Source of the DNA: Morella rubra
Lineage: Eukaryota > Streptophyta > Magnoliopsida > Fagales > Myricaceae
NCBI GenBank assembly: GCA_003952965.2
Contig: CM025853.1
Location: 1,394,803-1,458,802 of the forward strand
Direction: 5' to 3'
DNA length: 64,000 nt
The notes below the pieces were generated by a model. That model was not told the DNA's origin. It searched no databases and worked only from the letters and a program-made list of their open reading frames with translations. The translations under genes were made by a program, and so were the position numbers. Of this stretch, positions 1 through 11,258 are shown piece by piece; position 1 is the first letter of the stretch; each line of letters begins with the position of its first letter.

Positions 1-355
1 AACAAGGCCACCACAATCCATCTTGAGCATGTAAGAATTTTCTTCTAAAGACTTCAGCGTAGGTTTGATTTTGTACCCTTGTGCTTAATTAGTCAGGTTT
101 ATCTAATCTAAGGCACCGTATTCTGTTTTTGTAGAGGATGAGGCTAAACATACACTCGTTTGTGAACTTCAGTTTTTGGTGATCATTAACTGCCCTAAGT
201 TCAAATTCCTGATAGAAGAGGGGTTGTCTGCTTCCCTTTGATATCTAGAGATCGAAGAATGTCCTTTGCTAGAGACACAGTTGAAAAGAAAATGAAAAGA
301 ATGGAGCAAGATTGGTCATGTCCCCAGCATAAAGATTCGCGGGGAAGTGATTTGA
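1..355 (+). pseudogene. 3' end of an NLR gene (LRR tail), left palindrome arm
   Basis: The stretch reads as the last leucine-rich repeat and C-terminal tail of the NLR family found complete at 11259-15019 and 30798-34580. Around 181-350 it encodes CPKFKFLIEEGL, YLEIEECPLLE and KEWSKI, ending KIRGEVI before TGA at 353-355. A GTAAG at 31 and a TTTGTAG ending at 134 look like the borders of a short intron. Everything upstream (CC, NB-ARC, most LRRs) is missing or outside the window, and an in-frame stop follows GLSASL, so this copy cannot be functional alone. The same fragment appears inverted at 9701-10034. Identity with the NLR tail is clear. Whether an NLR body continues to the left is unknown. 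Confidence 0.75.
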
Positions 356-3300
356 ACGAGCTCAAAGTCTAGCAAGTTCCCTGCATAGATGGACTGTGGC
401 AGCAGTATTTCAGTTTTTACGGTTAGGTATTTCTTCTTTCGTTTTTTTTCTTCTCAACTAGCTATTCATTTACCAATATCATTTACCATTTCTGTTTTAC
501 TTTTGCTTAAAATCTGATATTTATTGAAACAGAATGCCTTGCCATTTGTTCATTATTTCGGAGAGACTGTAATTGAAAGATTAGTTGGTCTCTCCGATGG
601 AACCGAAGGACAACACCAAGTAAGTGAATGATTGGCCTCTGACATTAAATTCTTTTACAATATTTGTTTGATGGCTGGAAGATAAGTTGATTCATGCTTG
701 GGTAGATTTTTAGGATAGCAGTTTCCAGGTTTGCTCTGTCCCGTCCTTTGGTTTCTCATGCATAGTTGTAACGCTTCAAAATTCATTGTTTCCTAACCTA
801 ATTTGATGCAAAAATTCTAATCCTTTTATACCCTCAAAGCCTTGATTTTTGTAACCCAGTGACCCAAGAAGATCATCTGATGCACTTGTGTGTATTTTTT
901 GCTTAAATCTACTATGGTTATGCTGTCATTTCTTGGTGACTACCAGCGGGACTTGTTGTCAGGTGGCAAATCTCCTGAAGTGTATAATCCAATTTATCAT
1001 CCCGTACCTTTCTCTTGAAAGCTGCCATGAAGGAAAATGTAATCAACGGCAACGTAGGATTCTTGTCCAGTTTCTGTTACTTCCAGTTATAAAATTTTGA
1101 AAAGTGAAACTTAAGAAGGGTTGTAAAGAGCGATCTTATCGATCGATGAAACCGAGTAAATGAATTTTCAATGGTGCTCCTTTCTTTATCCTTAGTATTA
1201 CTTTTGTTTTCAGTTCTTTTTTGTATCTTTTTCTAAGTGCAAATAAGATACTTACCATGCGCAGACGATACTAGAAAACAAAGAAACAAATGCACTTTTT
1301 TCCTACTTGAGAACAGTAACAAAATCAGTTATACCAATCTATATGCCAGGCCCCTACCAATAAAAAAAAAAAAAAAAATGAAAAAATCGTCACTATCTTG
1401 AAAATTTAAATCTATAGGAAGAAGTGAACTTTATAGTGACACAATGATGGGCAGAACTGTGAACAATAGCTACTTGTGAAAGCTCAATCTGTTTCTTGTC
1501 ATTCATCCAGGTACTTGCAAACTATGACGAAGGATGTTACTGCTAACAATAACAAGAGAAGAAGTCAGTCACCATTTGGCCAGTAGGAAGTTGTCGGTCT
1601 GTGAAAAGAAGTGGCTTTCGTTGAGCATGCAATTGATTCGAGTAAGAACAGTATCATAAATTCCCATTCAACAGGATAGCTGCTCCTAAAATTCTGGAGA
1701 ATGTTTTAAGTTTTACATCAATGGCAAATGTCTTTTTGACTTGCTAGGGTTATCCTTAAGCATACTCAAATTTGTCGTACTGTTCTTGTTTTAGGTAAGT
1801 GCATTGAAGGACAATGATGATCCATTGTACGTGAGCATTCTTCCCGTTAAACTTGCAGGGGCACAGAACTGCCCCGGGCATCTGTAATACCTGAAGTTTC
1901 AGCTCCTCGCTGCGGCAAAACTTGGAAAGGATTGTTTATCATACAGGTTTTTTCTTCTTTTGTTTTTGGTTGATGCTTGGAATACTATGGATCTCAAAAA
2001 TGTTATACAACCACCATCCCTTCAGTATAACCAATATATTTGATCGTGACTCATTTCAATTAGAGGTATTCCCTATTTGTATGGAATTGCTATGAATGCA
2101 ACAGTGGAACAACTTGAAGCGGTTTTCAAGCAATGTGGGCCCATCCATAAGAAATAAGGTCCATCTAATATTAGATTTGGCTGCATTCCATTTTGGCTTA
2201 TTACTGTTAACCTTAGTCACATTTCATGTATTGATACCTTCTATGCAGTAACAGGGGGGTATGTAGTGTTATCTTCTATGCAGCAACAGCATTAATGGCT
2301 TAGTTTTATTGAATTCGAACGTTCTTGTTCCATTCTTGTTGCTATTCAGGTATGGACAATGCTGCGGAGACTATAAGTCAAAGACTAGTCTGTCTCTCCG
2401 ATCCCATACCTAGAAATCACTCTGGAGTGTACAAAGCTGGGGATGCTCAATTCCTGCAGGTTTTTCACTATGCTATGCTGAATTCCTTATGGTTTCTTTT
2501 CTGTGGTCAATTTTCACTGACAACTGAAGCCGGACTGGCATGGTTAGCTCTCTACAGTTTGAACTTTTAAGTAAGTGAATGATGGGACTTTGACACTAAA
2601 TTCTTTACAATATTTGTTTGATTACTGGCAGATTATTTGATTCATACTTGAGGTGATTTTAGTATAGCATTTTCCAGGTATTCTCTGTCCTTTCCTTTGG
2701 CTTCAAGAGCATAGCCAAACTCTGCAAAATTCATTCTTTGCTCACCTAATTTGAAGCATAAAAGAGCAGAGGCCATAACTCTACGATCCTTCCATTAATA
2801 TGCAGGGCTTATGATTCTCATTGAAGAGCTCCCTTGTAATTTCTGAAGGACGTTGGTGTTCATGTGGAATTTCCCAAAGAAGTTGGTCGTTTTGTTCTGA
2901 ATTTACTACAAAAACTATAACTCAAGCGCAAGCAGTGGTGTTAGCACATGTCCACACATGGCAGATAATCTCCTATATGACCTGGATAGTACTACTAGCC
3001 CTTCATCCGCGGATCTAGTACCCACCAATTCTCATTATATATTTTTATGCACCGATTGATGTCAGGATATTGATGGTAGTGTGAGAAACCGTGTCCATAT
3101 TAGGAAGTCGAGCTCGGTAGGGTGGGAAACAATATAAAAAGAAGAACCCCACTTGACCACTTTGTTTCATGGAATGGTAGATGGCAAATTGTTTATACGG
3201 GTATTTCTTTCTTGACCAGGCAAACAAGGTGCACGTTCAATGATCAGAGACCTAATCGACAAAGAAAGTTCTGGGATTCCACCAACCATGTTCCCAAGAT

Positions 3301-4942
3301 GCTTACATTATCTTTAAATAATCCACTTGGGTGAAAAGTTAAGGTTCTATTGAAATTGAAAACTTTTCAGTTTGTGTTTTTTTTTAAAGAATTTCATTGA
3401 TAGCAGAAAACGCAGCACAAGGCTCATTCAAAAACCCCGAAATTGATATATATATTACTCAGAGAAATGAGCTTTGCTAAGCATTTAGCTCTAAAGTTCA
3501 ACAAGAGCTGAGGTTAAGCCAGAGTAACTAATTAGGCCTATGCTGACACAGCTCTTTTGCTGCAATATCTGTTAGTTTGGGAATAGATCAAAACCCACCA
3601 ACTCCCATTATATATTTGTATGCATCGATTGATGTCAGGATTATCGTAATTTTCACGACTAATTAATGATAAGAGTGACATGGTCCAATAATGAAGAATG
3701 ACATTTCTAAGAAACCTTGTCCATGCTATAGGAAGTCAAGCTCGGCAGGCTGGGAAACAATATAAAAAAAAAAAAACCCACTTGACCACTTTGTTTCATG
3801 GAATGGTAGATGGCTCTCAATAATTTATGTTACACGTCGTTTAGCTGTGTAGGTCCAGCACCACCGACGAAGCAGTTTCTATAGTTTTTCGTTCAATTTG
3901 AATAGAAAATAAATTTTTTTACATGTCAAATAACAATTATACCTCTATAAATTTTTTTACAGCTACTAGTTATAGAGGTTAAAAAATCTTGACAAAAATT
4001 TTTTTAAAGAATTAAGGGTACAAATTATCCGCAATTAATAGTCAACGAGTACAATGCTATAAAAATAAACATAATTTGATTGATAAAGTATTAAGATTTT
4101 TATAATTAAAAGGTGTAAATTATATTTATCTTTTTTTAATATAGGGTCTCAAATTGTTAATACCCTTTTCCTTTCACATTTGCATACACAAAACATAAAC
4201 CTTTTATCATGCTATTTTACCGTTGAAATATGATCAGAAGGCACGCAGCATAAGTTCCTATGCATCGCATGAGATCAGGATTACATGTTCGTAATTGTTT
4301 GAACGAGCGATAGTACTCTGCTAGGCTGCAAGAAGTAAAAAAAGCAGAGAGCTATGAACCAGACACTACTTCATCATTCGGTTCCTTTCAATGCTTTCAT
4401 CTTTCCGCGTATTCCAGTCACATTGAATGAGTAGAGATCTAACCAACGAACCACGTTACATAATTATAAAAAAGAAAAAGAAAAACCACGTTACTGTCCA
4501 ACTCCACCACGGTCCACAGTCCACTCCGTCTTTTCTGTCTCCAGAACAGAGGATGAAAGATGAGCCAGAGCCAAGAACTAATTAGGCCTTGCTCCCCCAC
4601 AGCTCTTTTGCACAAAAAAGTGTCTTGTTCAGGCACCAATATGCCTAACGTTTTCTTCTAGGGATTTCTGCCATTTGAGAATGAAGGGTAGGTGTTAAAG
4701 TTAAAAGAAGCATCCTCACGTGGTGAGGGTCCAGAACATTTGGCCACATTCAATGAGCAGGGAGCTTTAGCTTAAGGCAATTGCATATGACCTGGGAGTC
4801 GCTCTAGTCCACTCACACTACGCGTCCTTTCCTGAGCGGTGTAGGTCCATCACTACCGACGAGGCAGTTCTTGTACCGTCGATATAACCCAGTAGACCAG
4901 ATCTTTAGTGCAAAAGCAAAACAGAGCTTGCTGTTTGATCAT
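22..4942 (+). repeat. Left arm of a ~10 kb inverted repeat
   Basis: This arm is the reverse complement of 4985-10034 over its whole length. The outer border is cttgagcatgtaag at 22-35, matching cttacatgctcaag at 10021-10034. The inner border is the gcttgctgtttgatcat ending at 4942. The arm holds, left to right, an NLR 3' tail, a spacer with exon-like modules, a block with an internal direct duplication (about 3020-3190 and 3595-3812), and the promoter and leader of an NLR reading rightwards. The outer ~3 kb is almost identical between arms. The inner ~1.6 kb has many substitutions and indels. Confidence 0.93.
356..4700. other. NLR-unit spacer with exon-like modules, left arm
   Basis: No complete gene is seen. 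Several islands look like exons with splice borders on the plus strand. One is 533-619, after TTGAAACAG and before GTAAGTG. One lies around 1800-1945 and encodes ALKDNDDPLYVSILPVKLAG. One is near 2064-2155, encoding YGIAMNATVEQLEAVFKQ and faintly recalling an RRM. One is near 2350-2460, encoding ETISQRLVCLSDPIP. The same islands recur in the right arm and at 27120-29770, so they are part of the duplicated unit. They may be spliced 3' untranslated exons of the NLRs or a degraded neighbouring gene. A poly-T run and homology to the other arm mark a short retroelement relic near 3370-3450. The rest is AT-rich. Confidence 0.5.
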
Positions 4943-4984
4943 TTCTTTGCGATTATCTTCAACCGTATCTTCCATTGCAAAGGC
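4730..4984 (+). promoter_or_regulatory. NLR promoter and 5' leader without its coding region, plus strand
   Basis: Read rightwards, this matches the sequence just upstream of the NLR copy 1 start (reverse complement of about 15010-15310). It includes the leader ctttgcgattatcttcaacc and ttccattgcaaagg. In copy 1 the coding ATG follows 14 bases after this leader. Here the sequence turns back on itself at 4985, so the promoter points at an inverted copy of itself and no NLR coding sequence follows. Confidence 0.7.
4943..4984. other. 42-base palindrome spacer (NLR 5' leader)
   Basis: These bases separate the two arms and are not mirrored. They match the 5' leader of NLR copies 1 and 2, for example the region between 15025 and 15065 read on the minus strand. 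The spacer is therefore leftover NLR leader, not foreign DNA. The turn occurred inside a former NLR gene, close to its start codon. Confidence 0.8.
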
Positions 4985-5620
4985 ATGATCAAACAGCAAG
5001 CTCTGTTTTGCTTTTGCACTAAAGATCTGGTCTACTGGGTTATATCGACGGTACAAGAACTGCCTCGTCGGTAGTGATGGACCTACACCGCTCAGGAAAG
5101 GACGCGTAGTGTGAGTGGACTCCCAGGTCATATGCATCTTCTTGCTTTGTGATATGATTGGAGGAATCTTAACTTTATTTTGTTGATTAGCTCCCTGCTA
5201 ATTGAATGTGGCCAAATGTTGTGGACCCTCACCACGTGAGGATGCTTCTTTTAACTTTAACAGAGATGCAAATTATGATGAACGCCTACCCTTCATTCTC
5301 AAATGGCAGAAATCCCTAGAAGAAAACGTTAGGCATATTGGTGCCTGAACAAGACACTTTTTTGTGCAAAAGAGGTGTGGGGGAGCAAGGCCTAATTAGT
5401 TCTTGGCTCTGGCTCATCTTTCATCCTCTGTTCTGGAGACGGAAAAGATGGAGTGGACTGTGGACCGTGGTGGAGTTGGACAGTAACGTGGTTTTTCTTT
5501 TTCTTTTTTATAACTATGTAACGTGGTTCGTTGGTTAGATCTCTACTCATTCAATGTGACTGGACATACGCGGAAAGATGAAAGCATTGAAAGGAACCGA
5601 ATGATGAAGAAGTAGTGTAC
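4985..5620 (-). promoter_or_regulatory. NLR promoter region, minus strand, no coding region
   Basis: Close match to 15062-15620, the upstream region of NLR copy 1, in the same orientation. The match includes the block with gaatgtggccaaatg, the stretch gttaggcatattggtgcctg and a conserved segment ending at the pyrimidine-rich tttttctttttcttttttat. As in the left arm, the coding region that should follow is absent. Confidence 0.65.
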
Positions 5621-8600
5621 TGGTTCAGAGCTCTCTGGCTTTTGACTTCTTGCAGCCTACCAAAGTTGTCGCCCTCACCACTGGACAGAACCATCCATAC
5701 GTCTCTGGAGAATGGCTTTTCTCCAGTGTACTATCTCAAGCGATGCATAGGAACTTATGCTGCGTGCCTTCTGATCACATTTCACCGGTAAAATAGCATG
5801 ATAAAAGGTTGTGTTTTGTGTATACAAACGTGAAAGGAAAAGGATATTAACAATTTGAGACCCTATATTAAAAAAAGATAAATATAATTTACACTTTTTA
5901 ATTATAGAAATCTTAATATTTTACCAATTAAATTATGATTATTTTTATGATATTGTACTCGTCAATTATTAATGGCGGATAATTTGTACCCTTAATTCGT
6001 TAAATTTTTTTTGTCAACTTAAATTGATTTTTTAAACTCTATAACTAGTAGCTGTAAAAAAATTTATAGAGATATAATTGTTACTTCACATGTAAAAAAA
6101 ATTATTTTATATTCAAATTGGCCGAAAAATTATAGAAACTGCTTCGTCAGTAGTGATGGATCTACACAGCTAAAAACGCGTAACAGAAATTTAATCTTTA
6201 AATTATTGAGAGTCATCTACCATTCCATGAAACAAAGTGGTCAAGTGGCGTTCTTTTATATTGTTTCCTAGCCCACCGAGCTTGACTTCTGATAACATGG
6301 ACACGGTTTTTCAAAAATGTCATTCTTCATTATTGAACCATGTCACTCTTATCATTAATTAGTCGTGAAAATTACGATAATCCTGACATCAATCGATGCA
6401 TACAAATATATAATGGGAGTTGGTGGGTTTTGATCTATTCCCAAACTAACAGATATTGCAGTTTTTGTGCAAAAGAGCTGTGTGGGAGCAAGGCCTAATT
6501 AGTTCTTGGCTCTGGCTTAACCTCAGCTCTTGTTGAACTTTAGAGCTATAATGCTTAGCACAAGCTAGCTCTTTCTCTGAGTAATATATATATCTTAATT
6601 TCGGGGTTTTTGAATGAGCCTTGTGCTGCGTTTTCTGCTATCAATGAAATTCGCTTTAAAAAAAAACACAAACTGAATCAATCATTTTCAATTTCAATAG
6701 AACCTTAACATTTTCACCCAAAGAATGGATTATTTAAAGATAATGTAAGCATCTTGGGAACATGGTTGGTGGAATCCCAGAACTTTCTTTGTCGATTAGG
6801 TCTCTGATCATTGAACGTGCATGGCCAAATGTTGCGCGGACCAAGAAAGAAATACCCGTATAAACAATTTGCCATCTACCATTCCATGAAACAAAGTGGT
6901 CAAGTGGGGTTCTTCTTTTATATTGTTTCCCACCCTACCGAGCTCGACTTCCTAATATGGACACGGTTTCTCACAGTACCATCAATATCCTGACATCAAT
7001 CGGTGCATAAAAATATATAATGAGAATTGGTGGGTACTAGATCCGCGGATGAAGGGCTAGTAGTACTATCCAGGTCATATAGGAGATTATCTGCCATGTG
7101 TGGACATGTGCTAACACCACTGCTTGCGCTTGAGTTATAGTTTTTGTAGTAAATTCAGAACAAAACGACCAACTTCTTTGGGAAATTCCACATGAACACC
7201 AACGTCCTTCAGAAATTACAAGGGAGCTCTTCAATGAGAATCATAAGCCCTGCATATTAATGGAAGGATCGTAGAGTTATGGCCTCTGCTCTTTTATGCT
7301 TCAAATTAGGTGAGCAAAGAATGAATTTTGCAGAGTTTGGCTATGCTCTTGAAGCCAAAGGAAAGGACAGAGAATACCTGGAAAATGCTATACTAAAATC
7401 ACCTCAAGTATGAATCAAATAATCTGCCAGTAATCAAACAAATATTGTAAAGAATTTAGTGTCAAAGTCCCATCATTCACTTACTTAAAAGTTCAAACTG
7501 TAGAGAGCTAACCATGCCAGTCCGGCTTCAGTTGTCAGTGAAAATTGACCACAGAAAAGAAACCATAAGGAATTCAGCATAGCATAGTGAAAAACCTGCA
7601 GGAATTGAGCATCCCCAGCTTTGTACACTCCAGAGTGATTTCTAGGTATGGGATCGGAGAGACAGACTAGTCTTTGACTTATAGTCTCCGCAGCATTGTC
7701 CATACCTGAATAGCAACAAGAATGGAACAAGAACGTTCGAATTCAATAAAACTAAGCCATTAATGCTGTTGCTGCATAGAAGATAACACTACATACCCCC
7801 CTGTTACTGCATAGAAGGTATCAATACATGAAATGTGACTAAGGTTAACAGTAATAAGCCAAAATGGAATGCAGCCAAATCTAATATTAGATGGACCTTA
7901 TTTCTTATGGATGGGCCCACATTGCTTGAAAACCGCTTCAAGTTGTTCCACTGTTGCATTCATAGCAATTCCATACAAATAGGGAATACCTCTAATTGAA
8001 ATGAGTCACGATCAAATATATTGGTTATACTGAAGGGATGGTGGTTGTATAACATTTTTGAGATCCATAGTATTCCAAGCATCAACCAAAAACAAAAGAA
8101 GAAAAAACCTGTATGATAAACAATCCTTTCCAAGGTTTGCCGCAGCGAGGAGCTGAAACTTCAGGTATTACAGATGCCCGGGGCAGTTCTGTGCCCCTGC
8201 AAGTTTAACGGGAAGAATGCTCACGTACAATGGATCATCATTGTCCTTCAATGCACTTACCTAAAACAAGAACAGTACGACAAATTTGAGTATGCTTAAG
8301 GATAACCCTAGCAAGTCAAAAAGACATTTGCCATTGATGTAAAAAACTTAAAACATTCTCCAGAATTTTAGGAGCAGCTATCCTGTTGAATGGGAATTTA
8401 TGATACTGTTCTTACTCGAATCAATTGCATGCTCAACGAAAGCCACTTCTTTTCACAGACCGACAACTTCCTACTGGCCAAATGGTGACTGACTTCTTCT
8501 CTTGTTATTGTTAGCAGTAACATCCTTCGTCATAGTTTGCAAGTACCTGGATGAATGACAAGAAACAGATTGAGCTTTCACAAGTAGCTATTGTTCACAG

Positions 8601-9700
8601 TTCTGCCCATCATTGTGTCACTATAAAGTTCACTTCTTCCTATAGATTTAAATTTTCAAGATAGTGACGATTTTTCATTTTTTTTTTTTTTTATTGGTAG
8701 GGGGCCTGGCATATAGGAATTGGTATAACTGATTTTGTTACTGTTCTCAGTAGGGAAAAAGTGCATTTGTTTCTTTGTTTTCTAGTATCGTCTGCGCTTG
8801 GTAAGTATCTTATTGCACTTACAAAAAGATACAAAAAAGAACTGAAAACAAAAGTAATACTAAGGATAAAGAAAGGAGCACCATTGAAAATTCATTTACT
8901 CGGTTTCATCGATCGATAAGATCGCTCTTTACAACCCTTCTTAAGTTTCACTTTTCAAAATTTTTATAACTGGAAGTAACAGAAACTGGACAAGAATCCT
9001 ACGTTGCCGTTGATTACATTTTCCTTCATGGCAGCTTTCAAGAGAAAGGTACTGGATGATAAATTGGATTATACACTTCAGGAGATTTGCCACCTGACAA
9101 CAAGTCCCGCTGGTAGTCACCAAGAAATGACAGCATAACCATAGTAGATTTAAGCAAAAAATACACACAAGTGCATCAGATGATCTTCTTGGGTCACTGG
9201 GTTACAAAAATCAAGGCTTTGAGGGTATAAAAGGATTAGAATTTTTGCATCAAATTAGGTTAGGAAACAATGAATTTTGAAGCGTTACAACTATGCATGA
9301 GAAACCAAAGGACGGGACAGAGCAAACCTGGAAACTGCTATCCTAAAAATCTACCCAAGCATGAATCAACTTATCTTCCAGCCATCAAACAAATATTGTA
9401 AAAGAATTTAATGTCAGAGGCCAATCATTCACTTACTTGGTGTTGTCCTTCGGTTCCATCGGAGAGACCAACTAATCTTTCAATTACAGTCTCTCCGAAA
9501 TAATGAACAAATGGCAAGGCATTCTGTTTCAATAAATATCAGATTTTAAGCAAAAGTAAAACAGAAATGGTAAATGATATTGATAAATGAATAGCTAGTT
9601 GAGAAGAAGAAAAACGAAAGAAGAAATACCTAACCGTAAAAACTGAAATACTGCTGCCGCAGTCCATCTATGCAGGGAACTTGCTAGACTTTGAGCTCGT
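5621..9700. other. NLR-unit spacer with exon-like modules, right arm
   Basis: Mirror image of the left-arm spacer, with the exon-like islands now on the minus strand (near 8110-8275, 7900-7990, 7590-7700 and 9437-9523). The open stretch at 7485-7730 is identical to 2325-2570. No complete gene is seen. Sequence at 6110-7045 also occurs upstream of NLR copy 1 near 16480-17030, which ties this spacer to the NLR promoter-distal region. Confidence 0.5.
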
Positions 9701-10034
9701 TCAAATCACTTCCCCGCGAATCTTTATGCAGGGGACATGACCAATCTTGCTCCATTCTTTTCATTTTCTTTTCAACTGTGTCTCTAGCAAAGGACATTCT
9801 TCGATCTCTAGATATCAAAGGGAAGCAGACAACCCCTCTTCTATCAGGAATTTGAACTTAGGGCAGTTAATGATCTCCAAAAACTGAAGTTCACAAACGA
9901 GTGTATGTTTAGCCTCATCCTCTACAAAAACAGAATACGGTGCCTTAGATTAGATAAACCTGACTAATTAAGCACAAGGGTACAAAATCAAACCTACGCT
10001 GAAGTCTTTAGAAGAAAATTCTTACATGCTCAAG
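9701..10034 (-). pseudogene. 3' end of an NLR gene (LRR tail), right palindrome arm
   Basis: Reverse complement of the fragment at 1-355. It encodes the same LRR tail and ends KIRGEVI before a stop at 9701-9703. An intron-like border (tgtag) sits at 9922 on the minus strand. Homology to the other arm stops at 10034, where unrelated spacer sequence resembling 25990-27200 begins. The NLR body that should lie to the right is missing, so this is a relic trapped in the palindrome. Confidence 0.75.
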
Positions 10035-11258
10035 AATGATTTGTCCTTTTCTCCCCCCTTCTCTTGTAAACTACAAAACTACTATCGCTTCATGTCTCGA
10101 CGTCAATGGTGTCATTTTCGCATAAGAATAGTAATAGAAGCTTGAATGACGATGAATCATGCGCTGATAAATAGCGTGCCGAATACAACAGCCTTTTCAA
10201 TTCCCAGAACAAAGCTTTTGTTCACTTTTGGCTCTCCCACCCTTCTTCTCTCTGGCCTTCCTGCTTGTCATATAAATGGCAGTTTTAGATCGCATTCGTT
10301 CATCCACAGTGAGAAGTCATGTTGTTTATGTATGTGACTCGTGAGAATTGGAGACTAAATGTTTAGATCATAAGTATATGAATTTGATACTAAATCTTAC
10401 TGCACCAAGATTCATATTGTTTAATTTGAAAATAAAGGTCAAGGTTTAAATGAACTGACACCTTTGAATAGGAATTCTAAGAGATATATTATGTTGGTTA
10501 GCCATGGCCTCCCCCAAAATTCACACCATTGATGTTTTCCACAACCCGTATTATTTTTTGCTGCAAGAATCACCAGATCATTACTTCCAATCAGATACTT
10601 GAGTAATCTAATAGCTTATTCTAATCAGACATGGAAACAATAGTTAGCAAAGATGTTTTGGAATGTCTACCAGAAAAGCTATTTAAATTTAGTCTCAATC
10701 ATAATGAGGAAGAATGATGGCAAAAATTTCAGCTTACCTTGTTTTTTCCTTATATGAAGTTTAGCATTGTCTTTTGTACCAATAAAGTTCAAACTGTACA
10801 AAGCTAAGAATGCCAGCCGGCTCCAGTTATAAAGTCAGAAGACTCTGTTTAAGAGAGAAACCCGCACATGATTCAGACAATTCAATTCGAAGCTTATAAC
10901 ATCCATAAGGAATTCAAGATAGCATGGTGAAATGCAGACATGCGAAACAAACCTGTCGAAATTTAGCATCCCCATCTTTGTAGACTCGACGCAATTGCTA
11001 GTTATGGCATCCGAGAGACCAAATAGTCTCCTAAATAATGGAGCCGATGAAGATTGAAGGAGTGGCCAGAGCATTCTGTTTCATTAAAGAATGGTTTTAA
11101 GAAAACGTTAAAAATAAATGGTAAATCTTATTGACAAATTAATAGATAGTTGAGAAGAGAAAAACGAAAACAAAATACCTAACAGTAAAAGCTGAATATA
11201 CTTGAGTCCTTGACAACACTCGTATCTATGCAGGGAACTTGCTAGATGTGGAGCTCCT
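10035..11258. other. Spacer downstream of NLR copy 1
   Basis: This block resembles 26300-27240 (shared gtatgtgactcgtgagaatt, and the ctgcaagaa(t/c)caccagat segment) and then 30480-30797. An exon-like island at about 10957-11080 on the minus strand, after TGAAACAG, encodes LFGLSDAIT and matches 30503-30625. It lacks the larger module set found at 27400-30480, so the unit behind copy 1 is shortened. No gene is otherwise recognised. Confidence 0.45.

Larger units (their letters stand above)
4985..10034 (-). repeat. Right arm of the ~10 kb inverted repeat
   Basis: This arm is the reverse complement of 22-4942. It is about 129 bases longer, mainly from extra sequence near 5100-5200 and 5640-5760. 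The stretch 4985-5620 matches NLR copy 1 upstream DNA at 15062-15620 in the same orientation. The stretch 6110-7045 matches about 16480-17030. So this arm lies in the same direction as the other cluster units, and the left arm is the flipped one. Confidence 0.93.

Noticed and set aside
2325-2570. 81-codon open stretch (and its mirror at 7485-7730) as a small protein gene
   Set aside because: It spans a splice-like exon and its intron-like flanks, has no start context, and the parallel copies at 27470 and 29230 do not keep the frame. Identity between arms is explained by the palindrome.
4439-4639. 66-codon open stretch and its mirror at 5338-5538 as a gene
   Set aside because: It lies within the NLR upstream region and the homologous DNA at 15420-15600 is not open. 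Composition is low-complexity at the C-terminus.
22-10034. Palindrome as an assembly fold-back artefact
   Set aside because: The inner arms differ by many substitutions and by whole replaced blocks, and the arms differ in length by about 129 bases. One mis-joined read or contig would give near-identical arms. Long-read confirmation is still listed as a check.
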